This document shows positions 24,963-33,335 of a DNA stretch of 38,632 nucleotides, one piece after another. The position numbers were made by a program, and so were the translations under genes. The stretch's first letter is position 1, and each line of letters starts with the position of its first letter. Under the pieces are notes generated by a model. It did not search any database. It worked only from the letters and a program-made list of their open reading frames with translations, and was not told the DNA's origin. This DNA is from Deltaproteobacteria bacterium (GTDB taxonomy: Bacteria > Myxococcota_A > Polyangia > GCA-2747355): the NCBI GenBank assembly GCA_019314525.1, contig JAFCZD010000003.1, positions 1 through 38,632 on the forward strand, in the 5' to 3' direction.

Positions 24963-26837
24963 TCATTTCTCCGGTATTCGGTCTGCACCAACCCCATCGC
25001 GGACAACACTCTTTGCACCACGATGCCAATGGGTCACGGTGGCTGCATGGGCGCCCCGAGGGTAGCGCCGCAAGTACTCCCGAGCTGCCACGGGGAAGCG
25101 GGGGTCGGGGAGGCGGCGCAAACAGTCAACACGGCCAAAGAGCACCTCTTCCATCCGCTTGCGTGCGCCGGGCCGCGCCCTATAGCGCTGGTAGAGGGTG
25201 AGCGCCCCACGACAATCGTTGAGCGCGTCCTTGCGCAGTCGAGCCTCAAGGTAGAGCGTCTCGGAGAACTGGGTGCCGCGAACGAAGCGCTTGCGGTAAC
25301 TCCGCAGACAGCGCACAGCGGCGCCATAGCGCTTGCCATCGACGTCGAATCGACAGAGTCGAAACTTGGCATCCGCTGCGAGGGGGAGGCTGCCATAGCG
25401 GGCCAGGTAGCGACGGAAGGCTGCCCGTGCCTGCGTCACGCGCCCTGCCTTGGCTTCGAGGCGCCCCATCTCGAAGAGCGCATTTGCGGCCGTAGGTGTG
25501 CGGGCAAAGCGACGGGCAATACGACGGTAAAGCGTAAGGGCCTTATCGTTCTCACCCTGCGCCTGATGGCACTCTGCGACCATGGCCAACGCTTCGGCGC
25601 GGGCATGGCGGGAAGCGGACTTCATGCCGTGAACGCGACCCAGCGCGCCCGCGCAGTCACCTGCGCGCACCAGCCCCGTCAGCCGCGCCCGCCCCGCCGA
25701 CACCCCAGCGCGTGATAGCCGTCGCCGTTGAGGCCGACTGCTGGGGGGGAAATCGTAGCGGAGGTCGACGCTCGTGCCCGCACGCAACGTCACAACGCCC
25801 TCCTTCTTCTGCCCCCCCATGGTGATCTCATAACGGACGGGGCCTGGGCCATGTCGCAACCAGAGGGGCGCCCTCGCCACCGCACGTCCGTCAAGCCGCA
25901 CCGAGGCGCCTGCAGGCTCACCGCGCACGAAGAGGATCGAGGCGCTCAACAAGCTGACGGGGGCTGGTGCAAAACTCAGACGAAGAGACGTTAGTTGCGA
26001 AGACAACGCGGGCTGCACCTTCGACGTGCCCACGCGCCACGCCTGACCCGCGCGTACGTCCACGCTTTCCCCTTGGGGTAAGGTAACGTGAACAGATCCA
26101 GCGAGGGTTGTAACGCTACCGCCCTTAGCAGTGGAGACCGCAAAGCGGGTGCCTGTCACCTCCACCAAACCAAAAGGCGCACGCACCGTGAAGTGACGTC
26201 CCTGCCCCTTCTTGACGTGCACATGAACAGTGCCGCGCCGTAGGGCGAGCACGGCACGACGCAGCGTGGAACACTCAAGCTTCAAAGAGCTCTCAGGCAG
26301 CAGGCGCACACGGTCCTCTGCCATCCGTAGCCTCACGAGAGAGCCTTTGCCCGTCTGCACGGTCTGGCCAACAGCCACCTCCTCGTGAACCTCTTTGTCA
26401 GCGAGCATGGCCACACCAGAGCGCAGCATCACCTTGGCGCTGAGCGTACGCTCCAGCGTGGCCGCCATAGGTACCTCTGTGGGCACCTCCCTGGCGTCCG
26501 TCTTCCACCACAAGCCCAACGCCAAGAGCGCAGCAGCCGCCACAGAGAGGGCTAGGGACAAACCCCACACGCCGCGGCGCGCACGTTGGCCTTGTGCCTT
26601 GGCTGCCTCTTCGAAGACGGGACGCAAGGCAGCGTGGATCCGCGCCTCGGCCGCAGAGTCAAGCTCAGCAGCCCGAAAGTCCACAGAACCTGCCACTTCC
26701 TTGATCCAGCCCACTTCGCCTTGACAGGAGGCACACACAGAGAGGTGAGCCTTAATGGAAGCCCTATCCTCTGGTGTGACGCCAGAGCGCTGCGCCTCGA
26801 ACACGAGTTCGTGGATGATCTCACAATCGCGCTTCAT
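24963..26837 (-). CDS. FecR-type anti-sigma-like protein with PEGA and TPR regions; 3' end altered by IS
   Basis: 624 residues. Order: zinc-binding anti-sigma motif HLSVCASC (31-38), membrane helix (about 88-108), FecR-like domain (about 125-260: GSLVRLRMAEDRVRLLPESS, APFGLVEVTGTRFAVS), PEGA-like module (about 300-350: GEPAGASVRLDGRAVARAPL), then helical TPR repeats (about 385-600: ALTLYRRIARRF, TAANALFEMGRLEAKAGR). It overlaps the ECF sigma start by ATGA and should hold or release that sigma factor in response to an envelope signal. The final 18 residues after THW come from the IS inverted repeat and interior. Joining the IS flanks would give THW, Val, stop, so nearly the whole protein is retained. 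Confidence 0.85.
   Translation of the reverse strand: MKRDCEIIHELVFEAQRSGVTPEDRASIKAHLSVCASCQGEVGWIKEVAGSVDFRAAELDSAAEARIHAALRPVFEEAAKAQGQRARRGVWGLSLALSVAAAALLALGLWWKTDAREVPTEVPMAATLERTLSAKVMLRSGVAMLADKEVHEEVAVGQTVQTGKGSLVRLRMAEDRVRLLPESSLKLECSTLRRAVLALRRGTVHVHVKKGQGRHFTVRAPFGLVEVTGTRFAVSTAKGGSVTTLAGSVHVTLPQGESVDVRAGQAWRVGTSKVQPALSSQLTSLRLSFAPAPVSLLSASILFVRGEPAGASVRLDGRAVARAPLWLRHGPGPVRYEITMGGQKKEGVVTLRAGTSVDLRYDFPPSSRPQRRRLSRAGVSAGRARLTGLVRAGDCAGALGRVHGMKSASRHARAEALAMVAECHQAQGENDKALTLYRRIARRFARTPTAANALFEMGRLEAKAGRVTQARAAFRRYLARYGSLPLAADAKFRLCRFDVDGKRYGAAVRCLRSYRKRFVRGTQFSETLYLEARLRKDALNDCRGALTLYQRYRARPGARKRMEEVLFGRVDCLRRLPDPRFPVAAREYLRRYPRGAHAATVTHWHRGAKSVVRDGVGADRIPEK
25003..25025 (-). repeat. 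IS right terminal inverted repeat
   Basis: Ends CTTTGCACCACGATG; exact reverse complement of 23649-23671. Confidence 0.9.
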
Positions 26838-27586
26838 CGTGCACCACCCATGGCGCCGCTTTGTATGCGCTGGAGCCGCTCGAGCAGCTCTGGGGGCATC
26901 TTCTTGACGATATCTCTCTGGGCCGATTTGACGCGCGCTGAGATGGTCTGTGGCGAGGTCCCCATCACCTCGGCGATCTCACTCAGTTTCAATTCAGCGC
27001 CGTGGTAGAGGAGAAACGCCGTGCGCTTTTTCTTGGGAAGGCTCCCAATGACGGCCTCGACCTCGGCCATCAAACGCTTGGCTATGGCCGCCTGCTCGGG
27101 GTCCTGAGCGATTGACTGGGTGGTGCTCACGACGTTCAGATGGCTATCAAAGGCCTGTTTGAGGCGGCGCTGCCGCCGCCACGAGCGGCGGATGTTGTTG
27201 ACCTCGCCCACAGCCACTGCGTAGAGCCAGGTGGAAAAAGCGCTGCGGCCGTCGAATTTATGTAGGCTGCGAAACGCCCGGGTGAAGACCACCTGTACGG
27301 CGTCCTCGGCCTCCGACTCGCTGCCAAGGAGCGAGCAACAGACACGGTGGAGTCGAGACACATGACGGCGATAGAGCAGATCGAAGGCGGTGACGTCGCC
27401 CATCTTGCAGCGCTGCACCAGGTGGGCATCCACATCCGCGCGGCCCTGCTCTTTGGAGAGGGTGATCTCGGAGGAAGGGAGCCTCTGGGTGGATGCCATC
27501 GCCGTCATAGTGTGCTCTTTAACGTCCGGCTTTGGTGTAGGTTCAAATTCCGGTGAGATTTTTCTTTCTTCCTCTGCTCTTTTCAT
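26834..27586 (-). CDS. ECF-type RNA polymerase sigma factor
   Basis: 250 residues. Region 2 at about 65-130 (AFDLLYRRHVSRLHRVCCSL, EAEDAVQVVFTRAFRSLHKF, FSTWLYAVAVGEVNNIRRSW) and region 4 at about 185-240 (LPKKKRTAFLLYHGAELKLS, EIAEVMGTSPQTISARVKSA) are clear. The first 50 residues are an extra, probably flexible extension; internal Met27 or Met30 could be the true start. Overlaps: TGATG with the preceding gene and ATGA with the FecR/TPR gene, so the three are one translational unit. It should direct RNA polymerase to a small envelope regulon, controlled by the neighbouring FecR/zinc-motif protein. Confidence 0.9.
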   Translation of the reverse strand: MKRAEEERKISPEFEPTPKPDVKEHTMTAMASTQRLPSSEITLSKEQGRADVDAHLVQRCKMGDVTAFDLLYRRHVSRLHRVCCSLLGSESEAEDAVQVVFTRAFRSLHKFDGRSAFSTWLYAVAVGEVNNIRRSWRRQRRLKQAFDSHLNVVSTTQSIAQDPEQAAIAKRLMAEVEAVIGSLPKKKRTAFLLYHGAELKLSEIAEVMGTSPQTISARVKSAQRDIVKKMPPELLERLQRIQSGAMGGAR

Positions 27587-28710
27587 CAGAGGCTCAGCAC
27601 CAGGCCGAGGCCGCCGCCCGCCAGCACACCGCCCACTTCGAGGATCCCTTCCCCATTCAGCGTGTAGGAGGCATGAGGAAAGGTGCTGATTATATAGAGG
27701 AAAGACTCAATACTCAGGGAGTCAGTCAGGGCCAGGCCCAACTGCAAACGTCCACCAAAACCGCCTGCCATCCGTATGTGATCGCCCTGGACAACCCGCG
27801 CTCCTTCGCGGCTGTCAACGTCGAGCCGCAAAGCCGCCCCCAACGTAGCGCCGAAGACCCAGCGCTTCACCTGGTGGCGAACTCCACCACCGAGGTAAAG
27901 GGTCCACAGCTGCACAGCAAGATCATAGCCATCCCCAGAGGTGGACAGAGGGGTCCATCCATTGAAGGCGAGCTGCGTCATCCACCCTCTGCCTTGAAAG
28001 CGAGTGTTGAAGCCCAAGCCGCCCAGCCAGCCATCCCCAGGAACCACCACTCCACCAGCGGACTCCAGAGCCAAAGCCCAGCGCGTGGGGCTGGAAGGCT
28101 GCGAGGGTGTTGGAATAGGCCTCTCTGCTTGGGGGAGCGACGCCGGTCGGGTCGTCGGCCGAGTGGCGCTGCTCGGCGGCAGCTGCTCCGGAGGTACCAG
28201 ACCCGGAAATTTCACTGGGTCGAGCACAGCCACCAACGACTCGAGGGTCGATAGAGAGATCGTCTGCGCCAAGTCGTAGGGACGATAACGCCGAAGCGGG
28301 ACGCGCCGCAACATCACCTCTCCGCCGTCAGGATCGTGAAAGGAGATCGTCAGCGCTCGAGCCCGCTTTCTCCGGCGAGCGCCCCTCTGTACCCGTACGG
28401 AGAGGCGCCAGATGGCCCCTGGGCCCGCAGCCTCAGAGGCTCGCACCACCTTTAGCTTCCAGCGCGCCAGGCGCGTCGAGAGCGCCGTGAGCAGCTGCCC
28501 CTCGTCAAAGGCCTGTCCACGACCAAGCCGAAAATGCGGCGGAACTACACGTACCGCCAAGCGATGGGGTATGGGTTGCGATGCAGCGCCCACGGCGACG
28601 TTTTGAGCCTGCGCCCACACCAAGCTTGTCTCGATGGCAAGCACAAAAAGCACCACCATCCCAAATCGCCATGGGTCATTTTTGAAAAGTGGTCGGTCCC
28701 GGACGTACAT
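27586..28710 (-). CDS. Secreted or outer-membrane protein encoded ahead of the ECF sigma factor
   Basis: 374 residues from ATG 28710. A signal peptide ends near VWAQA (residues 18-36). An internal start at Met18 (28659) is possible, but the residues before it supply the positive charges a signal peptide usually needs. Residues 45-165 form an alpha/beta domain with a basic stretch (RGARRRKRAR). A Pro/Ser/Thr linker (170-200) leads to a C-terminal Gly-rich, alternating beta pattern (205-374), like small outer-membrane barrels. Genes of this kind often precede ECF/FecR pairs in Myxococcota-like genomes. Its start region overlaps the shared regulatory element at 28681-28716. Function unknown. Confidence 0.7.
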   Translation of the reverse strand: MYVRDRPLFKNDPWRFGMVVLFVLAIETSLVWAQAQNVAVGAASQPIPHRLAVRVVPPHFRLGRGQAFDEGQLLTALSTRLARWKLKVVRASEAAGPGAIWRLSVRVQRGARRRKRARALTISFHDPDGGEVMLRRVPLRRYRPYDLAQTISLSTLESLVAVLDPVKFPGLVPPEQLPPSSATRPTTRPASLPQAERPIPTPSQPSSPTRWALALESAGGVVVPGDGWLGGLGFNTRFQGRGWMTQLAFNGWTPLSTSGDGYDLAVQLWTLYLGGGVRHQVKRWVFGATLGAALRLDVDSREGARVVQGDHIRMAGGFGGRLQLGLALTDSLSIESFLYIISTFPHASYTLNGEGILEVGGVLAGGGLGLVLSL

Positions 28711-28716
28711 GGTCAG
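28681..28716 (+). promoter_or_regulatory. Shared bipartite element, copy B
   Basis: TTTGAAAAG at 28681-28689, seven variable bases, then TCCCGGACGTACATGGTCAG at 28697-28716; identical in parts and spacing to 11503-11538. It lies 82 bases before the locus B operon (ATG 28799) in the same orientation as copy A has to locus A. It also covers the 5' end of the divergent gene, if that gene starts at 28710, so it may influence both directions. Confidence 0.7.
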
Positions 28717-28798
28717 TAGATGCCATACATGGGTTCAGGTGGAGTTTTGAAGTCTACCACGGTTCTCTGTTGAGCAAGGTATCGAGGAGGCTGTCAAG

Positions 28799-30097
28799 AT
28801 GAATAGTGGGGCATCCATCAGGCGCTTACGCGTTCTTTTTTTCGGCGAAGGGACCTCCTTGGCCCACACCGTGCGCCCCCTCGAGTTGGCCGCAACCCTC
28901 GACCCCGCTCTCTACGACGTTCATTTTTGCTGCGACCCTCGCTACTGCCAGCTGGTCCGTGAGCGTGGCCTGAGCTACCACCCGATCCACTGTGTCTCCC
29001 CCGAGATCTTCCACTCCCGCGTCTACAAAGCCAGCGCCCTCTACCATGAAGAAGAGCTCGCCGCGTACATGAAGGAAGATCTACAGTGGATCCTCGAGCT
29101 GCGCCCCGATGTGGTGGTGGGAGACTTTCGCCTCTCCCTATCCACCAGCGCCGAAGTCGCTGACATCCCATCCATCACCCTCGGCAACGCCTATTGGAGC
29201 CCTCGCGCCGCCTTGCCCATGCCAGTCCCAGAACACCCGCTCACGCGAATCGTTGGCGTATGGGGCATGCGCCAGGTCCTGCGCGTAACCTCTGGCTTCT
29301 TCTTCCGGCTGCAGGTGCGAGGCATCAACCGCCTGCGACGCCCTTTGGGGCTCAAGCCCTTGGCCCATGCCCAACAACTCTTCACAGGTGGCACCAAGAC
29401 ACTCTTTTTGGACCTACCGCAGTTGATGGGCCTGCCCAGCCAGCTCTCCCACCACGAGGAGATCGTCGGGCCCGTGAATTGGGAGCCAGCGGGCGATCTC
29501 CCCGAGTGGTGGAATGAACTGGATCAGCACAAACCAAGGGTGGTGATCTCTTCAGGCTCATCGGGGGCCGTAGACGCCACCCTCGACGCCCTCGCCGGGC
29601 TGCAGCAACTCAACGTCGAGCTCGTGCTGGCTACGGCAGGGCGCATCCCCCTCCATCGCGTACCGCCTGGGGTGAGAACCTGCGAGTTCATCCCTGGAAA
29701 GAAGGCTGCTCGAGAGGCCGACCTGGTGGTCTGCAATGGCGGCGTGATGGCCTATCAGCCGCTCTCTGAGGGCGTGCCCGTATTGGGCATCCCGCTCAAT
29801 ATCGATCAGCACTACATCATGGACGCGATAGAACGTAAGGGCGCGGGGATCTCCGTGCGAGCCGGCCGAGCTACGCCCCATGCCATCCGCATGGCGGCTG
29901 AGACGCTGCTCAACAACACAAGCTACCGACAAGCCGCCCAAGAGATACAGCGGCAGATCCACGCACTCAACCCGGCGCAGGCCCTGGCCCGCGCCATCCA
30001 CAGCGTATGTGACCAACTCACGCACACATCAGAGGTTGCCCATCACATGAGACTAAGCACGCCACCTCTCTCTGCCAGCGCTGGAGCCCTATCATGA
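28799..30097 (+). CDS. GT1-family glycosyltransferase (UGT/MGT-like)
   Basis: 432 residues, ATG 28799 with GAGGAGG at 28784-28790. The N-terminal domain opens with RVLFFGEGTSLAHTVRPLEL, where the His at about residue 21 matches the catalytic-base region of GT-B GT1 enzymes. The C-terminal donor domain has VVISSGSSGAVDATLDAL (about 250) and the sugar-nucleotide motif CNGGVMAYQPLSEGVPVLGIP with ADLVVC (about 310-340). Such enzymes add a sugar from an NDP-sugar to small molecules, often lipids, phenols or polyketides. It is first of five coupled genes (ATGA overlap with the next), so it likely glycosylates the product of that operon. Donor and acceptor are not known. Confidence 0.88.
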   Translation: MNSGASIRRLRVLFFGEGTSLAHTVRPLELAATLDPALYDVHFCCDPRYCQLVRERGLSYHPIHCVSPEIFHSRVYKASALYHEEELAAYMKEDLQWILELRPDVVVGDFRLSLSTSAEVADIPSITLGNAYWSPRAALPMPVPEHPLTRIVGVWGMRQVLRVTSGFFFRLQVRGINRLRRPLGLKPLAHAQQLFTGGTKTLFLDLPQLMGLPSQLSHHEEIVGPVNWEPAGDLPEWWNELDQHKPRVVISSGSSGAVDATLDALAGLQQLNVELVLATAGRIPLHRVPPGVRTCEFIPGKKAAREADLVVCNGGVMAYQPLSEGVPVLGIPLNIDQHYIMDAIERKGAGISVRAGRATPHAIRMAAETLLNNTSYRQAAQEIQRQIHALNPAQALARAIHSVCDQLTHTSEVAHHMRLSTPPLSASAGALS

Positions 30098-31752
30098 ACG
30101 CCACAGCCCAAAGCGCCGCACAAGCCTCCTATTTGTCAGCGCCCCACGCCGCCGAGACGCTCAGAGAGCGACTGGCTCAGGAGTTACCACCAGAAGTGAT
30201 GGCCGGCGAGACGCTCTCCTACCAGCGTTCCACGGCACCCACCTCTACCACCCCAGCCTTCGTCGTCTGGCCCGAGACGACAACACAAGTACAGTGCATC
30301 ATACGCCACGCTGCGCGCTGCGGCGTGCCCATCTATCCGATCAGCGCCGGAAAGAACTGGGGTTACGGGGATGCCTGCGCGCCTCGCGACGGCTGTGTCC
30401 TGCTCGATCTTTCACGCATGAACCGCATCCTCGAGGTCAACACCGAGCTCGCCTACGCGGTCGTAGAGCCGGGGGTCACTCAGGGCCAGCTCTTCGAGAC
30501 CCTCGAGCGACAAAACCTGCCCCTTTGGATGGACGCCGTCGGTGCTGGGCCTGAGGCCAGCATCGTGGGCAACGTGCTCGAGCGAGGCATCGGCCTTGGC
30601 CCTTATGGCGACCGCTTCGCCCATGCCTGCGGTATGGAAGTCGTGCTGCCCAATGGCGAGCTGCTGCGCACAGGTCTTGGGGCCTATGAGGGCGCCAAGG
30701 CACGTCACCTGACCAAGAGCGCGCCCGGTCCGCAGCTCGATGGGCTCTTCACCCAGGGAAACTTCGGCGTCATCACCCGCTTGACCTTCTGGTTGATGCC
30801 AAAGCCCCAGGCCTTTTCAGCCTTCTTCATTCGCCTCCATGAAGACAGCGCCATCGAGCAGTTGGTGGAGGCGCTGCGGCCCCTGCGCCTCTCTGGCACC
30901 CTCCGCTGCTCCGTGCATGCGTTCTCCGCCATGCGCGTGCTCGGCGGCTTCACCCGCTACCCTTACCACCTCGCCAGCGGCGAGCACGCCCTCGAGCGCG
31001 AACATCCAAAGTTGGTAGCGTCGATGCTGCGCCGCTACCGCGTGCCCGCCTGGCTCGCGGTGGGCTCGCTTCACGGCTCGCGAGTTGAGGTGCGCGCTGC
31101 AAAGAAGGTGCTGCGCCGCGCCCTAGCGCCAGTGCGCAGCGCCGATGTGCACTTCGTCTCGGGCAAGCTCGCCCCTTGGCTGAGGCGCGCTGGCCGCATC
31201 CTCGAGCGCCTCGGCCCCCTAGCCAAGCTGGGCGATCCACTCAACAAGATCGAGGCCTTCGTGGAGTTTTTGCAGGGACGCGCCAGCACCGCCACCCTCA
31301 CGGGATCTCATTGGCGCGGCCGCCATGAGGCTCCATCGAATCAGGACCCATTGGACACGGGCTCTGGGATGCTCTGGGTCTCCCCTCTGCTCCCCGCTAC
31401 AGCCAAAGACGTGCGTGAAGCCCAGAACATCGCCCGCGCGTGCTTCCACGCCCACGGCTTCGAGTATCAAACCACCCTCTCACAGGTGAGCGACCGTGCC
31501 CTCTGCGCCATCATGAGCATCCAATTCGACCGTGAGAGCACGAACGAATCTGCGCGGGCCCAACGCTGCCACGATGAGCTCGTGGACGCCCTGGTGAGCG
31601 CTGGCTACGTGCCCTATCGCGGCCACCCCCTCACCATCGCCCGCCTGCACGACAAGGCCAAGACCCATTGGGCCCTGACGCGACAGATCAAAGACACCCT
31701 AGACCCACAAGAGACCATCGCCCCTGGGCGTTATGTGCCCACGAGAGGATGA
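30094..31752 (+). CDS. FAD-dependent oxidase/dehydrogenase of the vanillyl-alcohol oxidase / 4-cresol dehydrogenase family
   Basis: 552 residues, ATG at 30094 in an ATGA overlap. The FAD-binding PP-loop region spans about 50-240: VYPISAGKNWGYGDA-like (IYPISAGKNWGYG), LLDLSRMNRILEVN, YAVVEPGVTQGQLFETL, GPYGDRFAHACGMEVVLPNG, GLFTQGNFGVITRL. These match 4-cresol dehydrogenase and vanillyl-alcohol oxidase closely. The family oxidises para-alkyl phenols at the benzylic carbon through a quinone methide. In this operon, a phenolic substrate such as a tyrosine derivative is a reasonable guess, but the substrate pocket residues were not checked. Covalent FAD attachment (His or Tyr) could not be confirmed by eye. 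Overlaps the following gene by ATGA. Confidence 0.87.
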   Translation: MNATAQSAAQASYLSAPHAAETLRERLAQELPPEVMAGETLSYQRSTAPTSTTPAFVVWPETTTQVQCIIRHAARCGVPIYPISAGKNWGYGDACAPRDGCVLLDLSRMNRILEVNTELAYAVVEPGVTQGQLFETLERQNLPLWMDAVGAGPEASIVGNVLERGIGLGPYGDRFAHACGMEVVLPNGELLRTGLGAYEGAKARHLTKSAPGPQLDGLFTQGNFGVITRLTFWLMPKPQAFSAFFIRLHEDSAIEQLVEALRPLRLSGTLRCSVHAFSAMRVLGGFTRYPYHLASGEHALEREHPKLVASMLRRYRVPAWLAVGSLHGSRVEVRAAKKVLRRALAPVRSADVHFVSGKLAPWLRRAGRILERLGPLAKLGDPLNKIEAFVEFLQGRASTATLTGSHWRGRHEAPSNQDPLDTGSGMLWVSPLLPATAKDVREAQNIARACFHAHGFEYQTTLSQVSDRALCAIMSIQFDRESTNESARAQRCHDELVDALVSAGYVPYRGHPLTIARLHDKAKTHWALTRQIKDTLDPQETIAPGRYVPTRG

Positions 31753-33317
31753 ACATGTCACAACGTCGTCTCCGCTTCCTTTTTATCCAACCCGAGTTCC
31801 CCTGGCATTACGTGCCCTTCTTTCCCGTCTACGAGCCCCTGCATGGGCTCCTTCTGGGCGCCATCGTCAGCGACATCGCTGAGACCTATCTCTTCGACCG
31901 CCGCTTCGACAGCGACAAGCGCCTTGAGCAGGTCGTGCGCGACTTCGCCCCCGACGTAGTAGGCCTGACGACCCACGTGGCTGGCGAGGTCTTGGCGGTC
32001 AAGCGGCTCTGTCGGCTGGTCAAGCGTGAGCGCCCCTCGGCGCTCACCATCGTCGGCGGCCAACACGCCACGCTCTTGCCCGAAGACCTCCAAGACCCTA
32101 CCGTAGACGCCATCTGCATCGGCCCCGGCGAAGAGACCTTTCGTGAAGTGATGGAGGCCGTCGCCTCCGGAAACCCTCACCAAGAGGTGTCTGGCCTCGC
32201 CGTAAACGCCGGCGACCATTACCGCCTGACCCCCGTGCGACACCTCTGCTCGGGCAACAACATCTCATGGCCGCTCTTCGACCGCAGCCTCTTGGACCGC
32301 TATCGAAAACAGTATTTCAACTGCTTCGAGCGCCGAACGACTGTCTACACCATCACCTCCTCGGGCTGCCCGCACCGCTGCACCTTCTGCGCGCTCTGGG
32401 CGGCGTCACGAGGCACCTACCGCCGCCGCAGCGCGCAAGAGATCGCGAGAGAGATCGCGAGCCAACCGCAGCCCTTTGTGCACATCACCGATGACAACAC
32501 CTTCGCCCACGAAGAGCACGCCCTTGAGCTTTGCGCCGAGCTTGAGCGCCTAAACGTGCGCAAAAAGATCCTCGCCTACTCTCGTACTGACACCATCGTC
32601 AACAAACCGCACCTCTTCGAGCGTTGGCGCGCGGTGGGTCTTGGCGCGTTGGTGGTGGGCATGGAGGCGGCCAGCGATTCGCACCTCGACGCCCTCAACA
32701 AGCGCACGGATCTGCAGACCAATATCAAAGCCCACCGCATCCTCGACGAGCTGGGCATCGAAAACTGGGCGCACTTCGTCATCGGCCCAGACTTCGAACG
32801 ACAGGACTTCGAAGAGGTCTGGGACTTCGTTGATGAGCAGAACATCACCTACCCCGTCTTCGTACCCATGACACCCATCCCGGGCACACCGCTCTTCTTC
32901 CAGATGAAAGAGCAGCAGAAGCTGACGTCCTTCGACTATGGCTTCTACAACATGCAGTACATGGTCACAGAGACGCGCATCCCCAAGGCCGAATGGTACC
33001 GACACTTTCGCGGCCTCTACGCTCGCAGCTGCTCTCCGATAACGCTCGCGCGTCGCCTGCGAACCAAGAGCTTTCATTGGCGGCCAGCCCTCGGGCGCGC
33101 ATGGGAGATGGGACGCTGCATGCGACGCATTGGCACCAATATGGGGCGGCAGCTGGAACACGAGCGCAGCTTCAACTACAAGGTGGAAGAGCGAAACCTC
33201 CTGCCATCCCTGCGCTCCGACTATCAACCGAATAAATACTACAACGCGCCAACGCTAAGCGCCTTTCGCAGCGCCGCCAGAGGCGAGGAAGTCCTCGGCG
33301 GACGCATCGCGTCTTAG
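31749..33317 (+). CDS. B12-binding-domain radical SAM enzyme 1
   Basis: 522 residues from ATG 31749 (ATGA overlap, GAGAGG upstream). Residues 8-150 are a cobalamin-binding-type Rossmann region (FAPDVVGLTTHVAGE, LTIVGGQHATLLPED, AICIGPGEETFREVM). The radical SAM iron-sulfur motif is CPHRCTFC (Cys207, Cys211, Cys214), followed by the barrel (ITDDNTFA, VGMEAASDSHLDALNKRT). The B12 loop motif DxHxxG is not evident, so cobalamin binding may be loose or absent. A C-terminal extension (about 420-522) is rich in Arg. Class B-like members do methylations, cyclisations and rearrangements on lipids and natural products; the reaction here is unknown. Confidence 0.88.
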   Translation: MNMSQRRLRFLFIQPEFPWHYVPFFPVYEPLHGLLLGAIVSDIAETYLFDRRFDSDKRLEQVVRDFAPDVVGLTTHVAGEVLAVKRLCRLVKRERPSALTIVGGQHATLLPEDLQDPTVDAICIGPGEETFREVMEAVASGNPHQEVSGLAVNAGDHYRLTPVRHLCSGNNISWPLFDRSLLDRYRKQYFNCFERRTTVYTITSSGCPHRCTFCALWAASRGTYRRRSAQEIAREIASQPQPFVHITDDNTFAHEEHALELCAELERLNVRKKILAYSRTDTIVNKPHLFERWRAVGLGALVVGMEAASDSHLDALNKRTDLQTNIKAHRILDELGIENWAHFVIGPDFERQDFEEVWDFVDEQNITYPVFVPMTPIPGTPLFFQMKEQQKLTSFDYGFYNMQYMVTETRIPKAEWYRHFRGLYARSCSPITLARRLRTKSFHWRPALGRAWEMGRCMRRIGTNMGRQLEHERSFNYKVEERNLLPSLRSDYQPNKYYNAPTLSAFRSAARGEEVLGGRIAS

Positions 33318-33335
33318 GAGGCCCAGGAGTTGATG

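Larger units (their letters stand above)
23649..25025 (-). mobile_element. Insertion sequence of about 1.38 kb with 23-bp perfect terminal inverted repeats
   Basis: Perfect 23-base inverted repeats occupy 23649-23671 and 25003-25025 and enclose one transposase gene. The right end lies inside the 3' end of the FecR/TPR gene. Flanks (ATTCAAAC on the left, CCAATGGG on the right) show no direct repeat, so a target duplication is absent, decayed, or the ends are misjudged by a few bases. Family is not certain: the zinc-ribbon transposase recalls IS1/IS1595/ISL3-type elements. Confidence 0.85.

Noticed and set aside
24614-25021. Second open frame in the IS, considered as an OrfA for a frameshifted transposase
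   Set aside because: The main transposase frame already contains the zinc ribbon and downstream domain in one piece; this frame has no recognisable motif.
32957-32967. Partial match (GTACATGGTCA) to the shared element inside radical SAM 1
   Set aside because: It is 11 bases inside a coding region (Tyr-Met-Val codons) and lacks the TTTGAAAAG half at the right distance.
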